DNA of 64,000 nucleotides from Paraburkholderia panacisoli (GTDB lineage Bacteria > Pseudomonadota > Gammaproteobacteria > Burkholderiales > Burkholderiaceae). The translations under genes and the position numbers were made by a program. Shown piece by piece: positions 53,648 through 62,601 of this stretch (the first letter of the stretch is position 1; every line of letters begins with the position of its first letter). The stretch covers positions 310,001 through 374,000 of the forward strand of contig NZ_VTUZ01000004.1 of NCBI RefSeq assembly GCF_008369935.1. The letters run 5' to 3'. The notes below the pieces were generated by a model that worked only from the letters and a program-made list of their open reading frames with translations, was not told the origin of the DNA and ran no database searches.

Positions 53648-54397
53648 TCAGTAAGTCGCCCGTCCTCCGGACAGATCGAAAATCGCGCCGGTGCTGAACG
53701 AACAGGAATCCGAACAAAGCCACAAGGCCAGTTGCGCGACTTCTTCCGTCGTGCCGAGGCGTCCCATCGGGCTCTTGCCGATCATCGTCTGCACGTGTGA
53801 CGGCGACATCTGCGCGAGCAGCGAGGTTTCCACCGCGGCGGGCGCGATCCCGTTCACGAGGATGCCGGTCTGCGCCAGTTCCTTGCCGAGCGATTTGGTC
53901 ATCGCGATCACGCCGGCTTTTGCCGCGCTGTATGCGGACGCGTTCGGCGTGCCTTCCTTGCCGGCCAGCGACGCGACGTTGACGATGCGCCCGGCGTTCG
54001 CGCGCCGCATCACCGGCACGACGAAGCGGCTCACGTGATAGGTGCCGACGAGGTTCACGTCGATCACGCGCTGCCATTCGAGCGGATCGTATTCGTCGAG
54101 CGGCAGCGTGGGGCCCGCGAAGCCCGCGTTGTTCACCAGGTAGTCGATGCGGCCATACGCGTCGAGCGTCGCCGCGAGCGCGGCTTCGATCGACTCGGGG
54201 CGCGTAATGTCCACCGCGAAGTGGCGCGGTGTGCAGCGCGTGTCCTGTGCGCCGGGCACGCGGTCCCAGTTGACCGCCGCCGCGCCGTTGCGCGCAAACG
54301 CATCGCAGACCGCGCGGCCGATGCCGCCGGCCGCGCCGGTCACGACCGCGACGCGCCCGGAGAAATCGTATTGAGCGAGACGAGCGGGCGCGCTCAT
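53648..54397 (-). CDS. SDR-family oxidoreductase (second copy)
   Basis: A 249-residue short-chain dehydrogenase with the NAD(P) motif TGAAGGIGRAV (about 20-30), NNAG structural motif (about 88-91), and catalytic NVASLAGKEGTPNASAYSAAKAGVIAM (Tyr about 153, Lys about 157). C-terminal GRLGTTEEVAQLALWLCSDSCSF is standard for the family. It is the second gene of the operon; its start overlaps the cupin stop by ATGA. A hydroxy-ketone dehydrogenase role next to the cupin is plausible. Nothing in the sequence picks out the substrate. Confidence 0.93.
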   Translation of the reverse strand: MSAPARLAQYDFSGRVAVVTGAAGGIGRAVCDAFARNGAAAVNWDRVPGAQDTRCTPRHFAVDITRPESIEAALAATLDAYGRIDYLVNNAGFAGPTLPLDEYDPLEWQRVIDVNLVGTYHVSRFVVPVMRRANAGRIVNVASLAGKEGTPNASAYSAAKAGVIAMTKSLGKELAQTGILVNGIAPAAVETSLLAQMSPSHVQTMIGKSPMGRLGTTEEVAQLALWLCSDSCSFSTGAIFDLSGGRATY

Positions 54398-54915
54398 CGG
54401 ATGAACTGGTCCACGTAGTCCTCACCGAGGCCGACCGCCGCATAGTGCTTGCGGCACATGTCGATCTTGGTGAACACGTCCTCGTAGCCGGTGTAGTTGC
54501 CGTACGGGTCGCAATAGAACATCACGCCGTTGACCTGGAAGTACGTGATCATTTCCTCGACGTCGTCGGGCACATAGAGCGTGTGCGTTTCGCCGGGCGG
54601 CTCGTACACGTAGCTGCCTTCGGTGGCTTCCCAATCGTGCTCCAGATAGCGCCAGCGGCCCTTGAGCACCATCCCGTGCACGCTTTGCGGATGACGATGC
54701 CGGCTCAGCACGCCGGACTTCCGAACCCGCAGCAGGTTCATCCAGTAGCCTTGCGACGCGTTCAGGCATAGCGGACGAAACGACACGTTTTCGGCCTGCG
54801 GGACCCATACGCGTTCATCGGTCGGGATCGCGAAGGGCACGACGATTTCCTGCTGCGCTTCCTTCGGGAACGGCAACTGGTACGGCGTCATAGGGGAATG
54901 GTTAGCCTCGGGCAT
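54394..54915 (-). CDS. Cupin, 2,4'-dihydroxyacetophenone dioxygenase family
   Basis: A 173-residue cupin with the family's metal-binding histidines visible as His73/His75 and His80 in SRHRHPQSVHGMVLKG, plus His111 in PPGETHTLYVP. The founding enzyme cleaves the aliphatic C-C bond of 2,4'-dihydroxyacetophenone to 4-hydroxybenzoate and formate using Fe. A cleaved aryl or alkyl hydroxyketone is the likely type of substrate, but members of this broad family may differ. It leads the operon with two SDRs and an ACS transporter. GAGG about eight bases upstream supports ATG 54915. An IclR-type palindrome is 28 bases above the start. Confidence 0.82.
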   Translation of the reverse strand: MPEANHSPMTPYQLPFPKEAQQEIVVPFAIPTDERVWVPQAENVSFRPLCLNASQGYWMNLLRVRKSGVLSRHRHPQSVHGMVLKGRWRYLEHDWEATEGSYVYEPPGETHTLYVPDDVEEMITYFQVNGVMFYCDPYGNYTGYEDVFTKIDMCRKHYAAVGLGEDYVDQFIR

Positions 54916-54942
54916 GGGGATCCTCTTTGAAATGTCCGCATT

Positions 54943-54959
54943 GTGGACATATGGTCCAC
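54943..54959. promoter_or_regulatory. IclR-type operator at the head of the cupin operon
   Basis: GTGGAC-ATATG-GTCCAC is a perfect 6-bp inverted repeat with a 5-base centre. It lies 28 bases upstream of the first gene of the cupin operon. An adjacent TGTCC (54933-54937) pairs with GGACA inside it. Size and symmetry fit IclR-family operators, and the cognate gene at 50575 is in the same cluster. Confidence 0.6.
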
Positions 54960-55249
54960 GATATGGCTATTATCAGAACGCCCTTGATCGAGGTCAATCC
55001 TGGGGAAATTACTTAAGAGGCGCGCAAGGTGAGCGGTTTCTAAGTGCTGCGAAGGACTTCGGAAAGACGGATGCGAGCAGTTCCACAACGCGCGAGCATA
55101 TGCCCGATCAACCCTGCCGCGCCCTCGCGTTGCATCGCGAACCGGCACCGGCACACACCTCGCGATCGCTCACCATCTTTAAGCTTCCTTTAAGTGGAGC
55201 CCACTACATTACGCTTCCTTCACGTAACCCACCGCAACGTCTCCAACTT

Positions 55250-56683
55250 ATGACCATCAAGAAATATTGGCGCGGCAGCGCTGCCGTCTGCGTCGCGCTC
55301 GCGGCCGCCGGTACGTATGCGATCAGCCATCGCGAAGCCGATGCGTCGGTCAGTGATGCTCATGGCCAGATCGCCGCGCCCGGCGCTTCGTCAGGCATCA
55401 CCGGCACACGCTCTTCGGCGCCGGATTTCTCCAGCATCGTTACGCGCTACGGCCCCGCGGTCGTGCATATCGGCGCGAAGCAGGCCGCTTCCCCCGACGA
55501 AAACGGCGAAGGCGGACGTGGTGGCGAAGCGCTGGGATCGGGCTTCATCATCAGCCAGGACGGCTACGTTCTGACCAACAACCACGTGGTCGAAGGCGCG
55601 GAGCGGGTGACCGTCAAGCTGATGGACGGCCGTGAATTCCACGCCCGGGTGGTCGGCACGGACAAGACCTCCGACGTCGCGGTGCTGAAGATCGAAGCAT
55701 CGAATCTGCCGACCGTGAGGATCGGCAACCCCGCCGACAGCAAGGTCGGCGAATGGGTGGTGGCGATCGGCTCGCCGTACGGTTTCGACAACACGGTGAC
55801 GTCCGGCATCATCAGCGCGAAGGCGCGTCAAATGTCCGACGACAGCCCGATCCCGTTCATTCAGACCGACGTGCCGGTCAATCCCGGCAACTCGGGCGGC
55901 CCGCTGTTCAATCTGAACGGCGAAGTCATCGGCATCAACTCGATGATCTATTCGCGCACGGGCGGCTTCCAGGGGCTGTCATTCGCGATTCCGATCGACG
56001 CGGCAATGCACGTGAAAGACCAGCTCGTGCGAACCGGTCATGTGAGCCGCGGCCGCATCGGCGTAGGCGTGCAGCCGGTTACGGCGGAGCAGGCCAAGCA
56101 ACTTGGCCTCGACTCGACGCATGGCGCGCTGGTCGGTTCGGTCGATCCGAGCGGCCCGGCACAGGCGGCCGGCTTGCGCGAAGGTGATGTGATCGTCGGC
56201 GTGAACGGCACGCGGATTGCCAGCACGACGGAACTGATGGCACAGGTCTCGCAACTCACGCCGGGCAGCACCGCGACGGTCAACGTGTGGCGTAACGGCG
56301 CCGAGCGCAAGCTGTCGGTCACGGTCGGCGCGCAGGCGCCGCAGATCGCCTCCGCTGCGCCGCGCGCGCGGCAGCAGCAGCCGGACCAGGCGCGTCCGCA
56401 GCAGCCGGAGCAGGCGCGTCCGCGTCTGGGCGTGGCAGTGCGTCCGCTCACCGACGACGAGCGCCAGGAAGCGTCGCTGCCGGGCGGCGTGGTCGTGCAG
56501 CAGGCAAGTGGTCCGGCCGCCGCGGCGGGCATTCAGACTGGCGACATCATCGTGGCAGTGGACGGCCATGTGATTCGCGGCGTCGAACAGCTTCGAAAGC
56601 TGATTGCACAGGCGGACGACAGCGTTTCCGTCACCGTGGTGCGCGATGGTGAAGAAGCGTCGGTGAACGTGACGCTGGGCTGA
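55250..56683 (+). CDS. Do-family periplasmic serine protease (DegP/MucD-like)
   Basis: A 477-residue HtrA-type protease and chaperone for misfolded envelope proteins. An N-terminal signal or membrane anchor (about 9-26, GSAAVCVALAAAGTYAI) precedes the trypsin-like domain. The catalytic triad is His112 (NNHVVEG), Asp142 (SDVAVL) and Ser215 (GNSGGP). Two PDZ domains follow (about 270-360 and 395-475). They are separated by a Gln/Pro/Arg-rich linker with an imperfect repeat QARPQQPEQARP. ATG 55250 was chosen because the signal follows it; the ribosome-binding site is poor. The neighbour is an RND operon, so envelope stress is a shared theme. Confidence 0.94.
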   Translation: MTIKKYWRGSAAVCVALAAAGTYAISHREADASVSDAHGQIAAPGASSGITGTRSSAPDFSSIVTRYGPAVVHIGAKQAASPDENGEGGRGGEALGSGFIISQDGYVLTNNHVVEGAERVTVKLMDGREFHARVVGTDKTSDVAVLKIEASNLPTVRIGNPADSKVGEWVVAIGSPYGFDNTVTSGIISAKARQMSDDSPIPFIQTDVPVNPGNSGGPLFNLNGEVIGINSMIYSRTGGFQGLSFAIPIDAAMHVKDQLVRTGHVSRGRIGVGVQPVTAEQAKQLGLDSTHGALVGSVDPSGPAQAAGLREGDVIVGVNGTRIASTTELMAQVSQLTPGSTATVNVWRNGAERKLSVTVGAQAPQIASAAPRARQQQPDQARPQQPEQARPRLGVAVRPLTDDERQEASLPGGVVVQQASGPAAAAGIQTGDIIVAVDGHVIRGVEQLRKLIAQADDSVSVTVVRDGEEASVNVTLG

Positions 56684-56716
56684 TCAACTGGCGGCATCTC
56701 AACGCCATCGCAGGAC

Positions 56717-56749
56717 GGCACTGCGCGCATCGGGAACGCGCGCAGTGCC
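56717..56749. terminator. 12-bp hairpin between convergent degP-like and efflux genes
   Basis: GGCACTGCGCGC (56717-56728) and GCGCGCAGTGCC (56738-56749) are perfect inverted repeats with a 9-base loop, placed exactly between the convergent stops. A short TTAGTT follows on the plus strand. It is probably a bidirectional terminator. Confidence 0.7.
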
Positions 56750-58204
56750 TTAGTTGGACTGCTTGTTCCCATGCGCTTGCGGTGCATCGGGCCCACCGCC
56801 CAGCGCGACGTAAAGCGATACACCGTTTTGCAGCGCGGTCGCGCGAAGCTGAATGAGCTGCTGCTCGGCAGCAAATAGATTGCGCCGCGCATCCACCACT
56901 TCCAGATAGATCGAAATGCCGTTTTCGTAACGCAGCTCGGCGGTTTCCGCGAGCTGCCGTTGCGCTTGGACAGCCTGTTCCTGCGCGGCAATCTGTTCCT
57001 TATAGCGCTGCCGTCCGATCAATGCATCGGACACCTCACGAAAAGCGGTCTGCACGGTGCGCTGATAATCGGCGACCAGTTCGTCGCGCCGCGCGCGCGC
57101 CTGGGAGAGCTGAGCCTGGCGTTGACCAGCATCGAAAATCGGCATGGCGAGCAAAGCGCCGAACGACCACGCCTGGCTGCCGGGCACGAACAGATCGTTC
57201 AATTCCGCCGACACATAACCGAAACTCCCCGTCAGCGCGATGCGCGGAAAGAAGTCGGCGCGCGCCGCGCCGATATCCGCGTCCGCGGCGCGCAACTGCT
57301 GCTCGGCCAGCAAGATATCGGGCCGATTGACGAGCAGCGCGGACGGCAGGCCGGGGTCCAACTCGTTGAACTGTCTGGCGTCGGCAATCGGCGGTGCCGG
57401 CGGCAACGCATCCTCTAGCGGCCCCCCCACCAGCACCTCCAGCTGATTGTGCTGCTGCGCGGTCGTTCTTTGCAGCTCCGCCAACTGGGTCTGCGCCTGG
57501 GTCACGAGAATCGCGGCCTGCTCGTAATCGACCATCGACGTCACGCCCGCGTCCAGCCGATCTTTCGCGACGTCGAGCGCATACCGGCGGCTCGCGAGCG
57601 TCCGCTCGGCAAGCTCGATGCCTTCCTCGCCGGAACGGATCGCATAGTAGCTCGCCGCGACATTGCCGATCAGCGACAGACGGAATGCGCGCTGCGCCTC
57701 GACGGTCGCCAGATATCTGAGGCGCGCGGCTTCGCTCATGTTGCGCACGCGCCCCCAGAAGTCCAGTTCGAACGAGCTCACCGCCGCCTGAACGTTGTAC
57801 TGGTTGAATTGAATCGACGTGCCGGTGTCGCCCAACTCGGGCTCGATCGAGCCGAGCGGCGCCTTGGTGCGGGTCGCGCCGGCGTTCACGTTCACTTGCG
57901 GAAAGCGCGCGGCGTTCTGGATGCGATAGAACGCGCGCGCCTGTTCGATGCGCGCCACCGACGCCGCGAGATCGCGATTGCGTTCGAGCGCCGTCGTGAT
58001 CAGCAGCTTCAATTGCGGATCGGCGAAAAAGGTTTGCCAGTCGATCTCGGCCGCGAGACGTGCGTCCGGTGTGCCCGGCGAGGCGGGCACCGCCGGCGTA
58101 TCGAAGTGTTCGGCGATCGGCAACTCGGGCTGGCGATAGGTCGGCGCGAAGTTGCACGCTGCGAGCGCGCAGCAGACGAGCGGGAACAGCAGGCGCTTAC
58201 GCAT
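56750..58204 (-). CDS. RND efflux outer-membrane lipoprotein, OprM/NodT type (second system)
   Basis: A 484-residue TolC-like channel. Its signal ends in lipobox CCALAAC, so mature Cys is near residue 17. The NodT motif NRPDILLAEQQLRAADADIG (about 297-316) and two OEP repeats with long coiled helices are present. It overlaps the upstream permease gene by 8 bases (GGAGG ribosome-binding site in the overlap), so translation is coupled. It forms the exit of the adaptor-permease-channel operon. It is clearly distinct from the channel at 40.9 kb, showing two separate RND systems. Confidence 0.94.
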   Translation of the reverse strand: MRKRLLFPLVCCALAACNFAPTYRQPELPIAEHFDTPAVPASPGTPDARLAAEIDWQTFFADPQLKLLITTALERNRDLAASVARIEQARAFYRIQNAARFPQVNVNAGATRTKAPLGSIEPELGDTGTSIQFNQYNVQAAVSSFELDFWGRVRNMSEAARLRYLATVEAQRAFRLSLIGNVAASYYAIRSGEEGIELAERTLASRRYALDVAKDRLDAGVTSMVDYEQAAILVTQAQTQLAELQRTTAQQHNQLEVLVGGPLEDALPPAPPIADARQFNELDPGLPSALLVNRPDILLAEQQLRAADADIGAARADFFPRIALTGSFGYVSAELNDLFVPGSQAWSFGALLAMPIFDAGQRQAQLSQARARRDELVADYQRTVQTAFREVSDALIGRQRYKEQIAAQEQAVQAQRQLAETAELRYENGISIYLEVVDARRNLFAAEQQLIQLRATALQNGVSLYVALGGGPDAPQAHGNKQSN

Positions 58205-61200
58205 CGTGCCGTCCTCCGCCTGGTTCGCCATTGGCGGGCGAGGGTGCGGATCGCGGCGGCCCGTCCAGATCGTCCAGATCGCTCTTGCGTTTCTTACGGC
58301 TCAGCCAGCGGCGCGCGGCCACGTAGAACAGCGGCGTGAAAAACACGCCGAACAGCGTCGCGGTCAACATGCTGCCCATCACGCCGGTGCCGACTGCGCG
58401 CCGGCTCGCCGCGCCCGCGCCGGCGGCGAGCACGAGCGGCATCATGCCGAGCACGAAGGTGACGCTGGTCATCAGGATCGGGCGCAGACGCTGCTGCGCG
58501 CCGTTCTTCGCGGCGGTGACGGCGTCGCTGCCCTCGGACTCCTCCTTGATCGCGAACTCGACGATCAGGATCGCGTTTTTCGCCGCGAGCCCGATGATGG
58601 TCACGAGCCCGATGTTGAAGTAGACGTCCGCCGAGAGGCCGCGCAGCATCGTCAGCAACACTGCGCCGATCACGCCGAACGGGATGATCAGCAGCACCGC
58701 CGCCGGAATCGCCCAGCTTTCGTACAACGCGGCCAGCAGCAGGAACACGACCACCAGCGACAGTCCGAGCAGCATGCCGATCTGCCCGCCGGCCTGTTTC
58801 TCTTCGAAGGCCGTACCGGTCCATTCATACGTGAAATTGCCGGTCAGCACGTGCGATGCAATGCGTTCCATCTCGGCGATGGCCGCGCCGCTCGAACGGC
58901 CCGCGGCGGCCTGGCCCGACAAGGTCGCGGACGGAAAGCCGTTGTAGCGTTCGAGCTGCTGCGGACCGGAGATCCAGCGAACGCGGCTGAACGCCGAAAA
59001 CGGCACCATCTCGTTGCGGTTGTTGCGAAGCCTCAGCGCGCTCACGTCTTCGGCTCTCATCCGATGCTCGGCGTCAGCCTGCAGGATGACACGCAGCACG
59101 TTGCCTTCGAACACGAAGTCGTTCACATAGTTCGCGCCGAACGAGAGCGCCAGCGCCTGATTCACCTGACCGATCTGCAGGCCCAGCGCGCGAGCCTTGA
59201 TGCGGTCGATCTCCACGTACAGTTGCGGCGCCTCCGGCATGCCTTCGGAGCGCACGCCCGCGAGCACGCTGCTTTGCGACGCCTCGATCATCACGCGCCG
59301 CGCGGCCTGTTGCAGCGCCTCGCCGCCCACGCCGCTGCGATCCTGGATCTTCATCGTGAAGCCGGTCGCGTTGCCGAGCGACGGGATAGCCGGTGGATCG
59401 AGCGCGAAGATGGTCGCCTCGGGAATCTGCCGGAACGCGCCATTCGCGCGGCGCACCAGCGCGCTCGCGGAGTTCGCCTCGCCGGGGCGCTCGTCCCACG
59501 GCTTCAGGTCGACGAAGGACAGCGCCGCCGATTGTCCCTGGCCGAAGAAGCTGAAGCCCGTCACCGACGCGACGTTGCGCACTTGCGGCTGCTGTTGCAG
59601 GAATGCCTCGACCTGGCGGATCGCCTGCTGCGTGCGTTGTTCGGTGGAACCCGGCGCGCCGGTGTAGGTGATGAACAGATGCCCCTGGTCCTCGGTCGGC
59701 AGAAAGCCGCCCGGCAAACGCACGAACAGGTAAGCGGTGATCACGCATGCGATCACGAACACGAGCAGCCAGCGCAGCGGCGCGCGCAGCATCGCGTCGA
59801 CGCCGCGAATATAGCGCTCGGTGCCTGCGCCCAGACCTCGGTTGAAACCGTCGAACACGCGGTGCAGCAGCCTTGCGGCGCGCGAGCTCGAAGCGGCGCC
59901 TTGCGTCGTTTCATTGCGCAGCAGCGCGGCGCACAACGCTGCGCCGAGCGTAAGCGCAAGCAGCGTGGAGAGCAGAATCGAAACCGCCAGCGTGACCGAG
60001 AATTGCCGGTAGATGCCGCCCGTCGAGCCGGGGAAGAACGCCATCGGGATGAACACCGCGACCAGCACCAGCGTGCTCGCGATCACCGCGCCGGAAATCT
60101 GGCCGACCGCCTTCACAGTCGCGCGCGGCGCGCTGAGTCCTTCTTCGCGCATGATGCGCGCGACGTTCTCGACGACCACGATCGCATCGTCGTTGAGGAT
60201 GCCGATCGCCACCACCATGCCGAACAGCGACAGGATGTTGATCGACAGGCCGAACAGATAGAGCCCCGCGCAGGTGCCGATCAGCGCGACCGGCACGACC
60301 AGCGTCGGAATCAGCGTGGCGCGCCAGTCCTGCAGGAACAGGAACACCACCACGGTGACGAGCAGCAGCGCTTCGATCATCGTGCGCATCACGCCCTGCA
60401 CGGACGTGGTGATGAACGGCGTGGTGTCGAACGGCACGGTCCAGGTCACGCCGCGCGGGAAGATCGGCTGCAGTTCGGCCATGCGCTGGCGCACGTTGTT
60501 GGCGACGGCCAGCGCGTTCGCGCCGCTCGCCAGCTGGATCGCGATGCCGGCCGCTTCCTTGCCGTTGACGGTGAGCCGGTTGCCGTAGCTGTCGTTGCCG
60601 AGCTCGACCCGCGCGACGTCGCCCAGCCGCACGGTCGAGCCGTCCGGATTGGCGTGCACGATGATTTCGCGGAACTGCTCCGGGGTCGAGAAGCGGCTTT
60701 GCGTGACGATCTGCGCGGTGAATTCGGAGTGGTCGGCGTTGGGCTGGTCGCCCAGTCCGCCGCCGGCGGTCTGGCTGTTCTGCTCCTGCACCGCCGCGAA
60801 CACCTCGCTCGCCGACAGCCCGAAGCCCGCGAGCTTGCCGGGGTCCAGCCAGATCCGCATCGCGTACGACGAGCCGAACAGCTGCACGTCGCCGACCCCG
60901 TCGATGCGGCGCAACTCGTTGACGATGTTGTTGGACGCGAAGTTGCCCATCGCCGTCGCGTTGGTGGAGCCGTCGGCGTTCTGCAGCGCCAGCAGCATCA
61001 GGAAGCCCGACGACGCCTTGGTCACGCGCACGCCGAGCTGCCGCACTTCGAGCGGCAGACGCGGCTCGACCCGGCTCAGACGGTCCTGTACCTGGGTGCG
61101 CGCGATGTCCAGATTGGTGCCAGGCTTGAGCACCACCGTGATCTGTGCAGTACCGTTCGAGCGGCTGACCGACGACATGTAGAGAAAATTCTCGATGCCG

Positions 61201-61409
61201 TTCATCTCGTCTTCGATGATCGAGGTCACGGTCCGCTCGAGCGTACGCGCATCGGCGCCGCTGAAGCTCGCAGAAATGCTGAGCGAAGGCGGCGCGACGT
61301 CGGGATACTGTTCGACCGGCAGAAGCGCCACGGCCAGGCCGCCGAACAGCACCGTGAAGAGTGCGATGACCCACGCGAAGACCGGACGGGAAACGAAGAA
61401 TCGATTCAT
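58197..61409 (-). CDS. RND multidrug efflux permease, HAE1 type (AcrB/MexB-like)
   Basis: A 1070-residue proton-driven multidrug pump. The N-terminus is MNRFFVSRPVFAWVIAL, as in AcrB/MexB. TM4 holds the proton-relay pair in NDDAIVVVENVARI, and the porter domain contains typical stretches such as GTNLDIARTQVQDRLS. Substrates are likely hydrophobic drugs or solvents. The adaptor starts 10 bases upstream and the channel overlaps downstream, giving a compact adaptor-permease-channel operon. No TetR or MarR regulator is adjacent, so its control is not obvious from this window. Confidence 0.96.
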   Translation of the reverse strand: MNRFFVSRPVFAWVIALFTVLFGGLAVALLPVEQYPDVAPPSLSISASFSGADARTLERTVTSIIEDEMNGIENFLYMSSVSRSNGTAQITVVLKPGTNLDIARTQVQDRLSRVEPRLPLEVRQLGVRVTKASSGFLMLLALQNADGSTNATAMGNFASNNIVNELRRIDGVGDVQLFGSSYAMRIWLDPGKLAGFGLSASEVFAAVQEQNSQTAGGGLGDQPNADHSEFTAQIVTQSRFSTPEQFREIIVHANPDGSTVRLGDVARVELGNDSYGNRLTVNGKEAAGIAIQLASGANALAVANNVRQRMAELQPIFPRGVTWTVPFDTTPFITTSVQGVMRTMIEALLLVTVVVFLFLQDWRATLIPTLVVPVALIGTCAGLYLFGLSINILSLFGMVVAIGILNDDAIVVVENVARIMREEGLSAPRATVKAVGQISGAVIASTLVLVAVFIPMAFFPGSTGGIYRQFSVTLAVSILLSTLLALTLGAALCAALLRNETTQGAASSSRAARLLHRVFDGFNRGLGAGTERYIRGVDAMLRAPLRWLLVFVIACVITAYLFVRLPGGFLPTEDQGHLFITYTGAPGSTEQRTQQAIRQVEAFLQQQPQVRNVASVTGFSFFGQGQSAALSFVDLKPWDERPGEANSASALVRRANGAFRQIPEATIFALDPPAIPSLGNATGFTMKIQDRSGVGGEALQQAARRVMIEASQSSVLAGVRSEGMPEAPQLYVEIDRIKARALGLQIGQVNQALALSFGANYVNDFVFEGNVLRVILQADAEHRMRAEDVSALRLRNNRNEMVPFSAFSRVRWISGPQQLERYNGFPSATLSGQAAAGRSSGAAIAEMERIASHVLTGNFTYEWTGTAFEEKQAGGQIGMLLGLSLVVVFLLLAALYESWAIPAAVLLIIPFGVIGAVLLTMLRGLSADVYFNIGLVTIIGLAAKNAILIVEFAIKEESEGSDAVTAAKNGAQQRLRPILMTSVTFVLGMMPLVLAAGAGAASRRAVGTGVMGSMLTATLFGVFFTPLFYVAARRWLSRKKRKSDLDDLDGPPRSAPSPANGEPGGGRHDA

Positions 61410-61419
61410 CGGGCGCCCG

Positions 61420-62601
61420 TCAGCGCGTGGCCGAGGCCGGCGCCGGCGGCGCGGCCGGCACGGGGCGGGCCTCGACGCGCTGGCCCGGCTGGACCTTCTG
61501 CCAGCCGTCGACGATCAGACGCTCGCCGGGCTTCAGCCCATCGCGCACGGTCCAGCGTCCTTCGCCTTGCTCGCCCAGCGCGATGTTGCGGTGGACCACG
61601 GTGCCGTCGTCCGCGACCAGCGCCACGCTGGCGACGCCGTTATCCAGCTGCACCGCGCGTTCGGGAATCCGGATGCCTTGCAGGTTGCCCGCCGCGATGA
61701 TGCGTCCGCGCACGAACTGCCCCGGCAACAGCGTGCGCGACGGATTGGCGAATTGGGCCCGCACCGTCTGCGTACCGGTCGAGGGATCGACGACCAGATC
61801 GGCGAAGTCCAGGAAGCCACGCTCGCCATACAGCTGGCCGTTGGCGAGCACCAGCTCGACCTCGACGTGCTTCATGTCGATCGCCTGGCGGGCGCCTGAC
61901 TGGATCTGTTGCTCGACATCGAGGATCGCGGCGTTCGACTGCGTGAACACCGCGTTGATCGGCGAGAGCTGATTGACCTGCGCGAGCAGCGTTGCTGCGC
62001 CGGCACTGACGAGTGCGCCTTCGGTGACTTGCGCGCGGCCCACGCGTCCGGCAATCGGCGTGCGCACGATACAGCGTTCGAGCCGCAGCTTCGCAAGCGT
62101 GACGGCCGCCTGCGCATCGGCGACGCTTGCGTCGGCCTGCTGCATCGTCGCGAGCGCGGCGTCGTATTCCTGCGCGCTGACCGCGTGACGGCCGACCAGT
62201 GGCTTGAAGCGCTCCACCACCGACGCCGAGTTGTCGCGCAAAGAGGTGGCTCGCGCAAGCGCGGCCTGCGCCTGCTGCAACTGCGCGCGATAGTCTCGCG
62301 CATCGATCTGGAACAGCGGCGCGCCAGCCGGCAGGTCTTTGCCTTCCTGATAGAGCGTGCGTTCGACGATGCCATCGACGCGCGCGCGAATCTCCGCGGA
62401 GCGGACCGCCTCGATCCGGCCAGGTAGTTCGACGACATCCGGAACAGCCGACGTGGTGAGCGTTTCGACCAGCACCGGAACCGGCGGCATGGCCGCAGCC
62501 GGCGCACCCTGCTTGTCGCCGCACGCGGCAAGCACGAGCGGCAAACCAAGGACCAGAACGGAGATGGCGCGACTACACAGGCTGGACGCGGAGCAGGGCA
62601 A
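61420..62601 (-). CDS. RND efflux adaptor lipoprotein (second system)
   Basis: A 393-residue AcrA/MexA-like adaptor. A lipoprotein signal with lipobox LVLAAC puts the mature Cys at residue 27. Barrel-sandwich (GRIEAVRSAEIRARVDGIV), a helical hairpin (about 95-165), the beta-barrel and the MP domain follow. It starts at a rare TTG (62601), which I accept because GAGGAG lies six to seven bases upstream and no ATG fits better. It leads the operon. No regulator is divergent; the 659 bases upstream hold no gene. Confidence 0.93.
   Translation of the reverse strand: MPCSASSLCSRAISVLVLGLPLVLAACGDKQGAPAAAMPPVPVLVETLTTSAVPDVVELPGRIEAVRSAEIRARVDGIVERTLYQEGKDLPAGAPLFQIDARDYRAQLQQAQAALARATSLRDNSASVVERFKPLVGRHAVSAQEYDAALATMQQADASVADAQAAVTLAKLRLERCIVRTPIAGRVGRAQVTEGALVSAGAATLLAQVNQLSPINAVFTQSNAAILDVEQQIQSGARQAIDMKHVEVELVLANGQLYGERGFLDFADLVVDPSTGTQTVRAQFANPSRTLLPGQFVRGRIIAAGNLQGIRIPERAVQLDNGVASVALVADDGTVVHRNIALGEQGEGRWTVRDGLKPGERLIVDGWQKVQPGQRVEARPVPAAPPAPASATR

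Noticed and set aside
58152..61700. 1182-codon open frame on the plus strand
   Set aside because: It is antisense to the RND permease and its translation is dominated by Arg, His, Asp and Gln with no domain. It is a codon-bias shadow.
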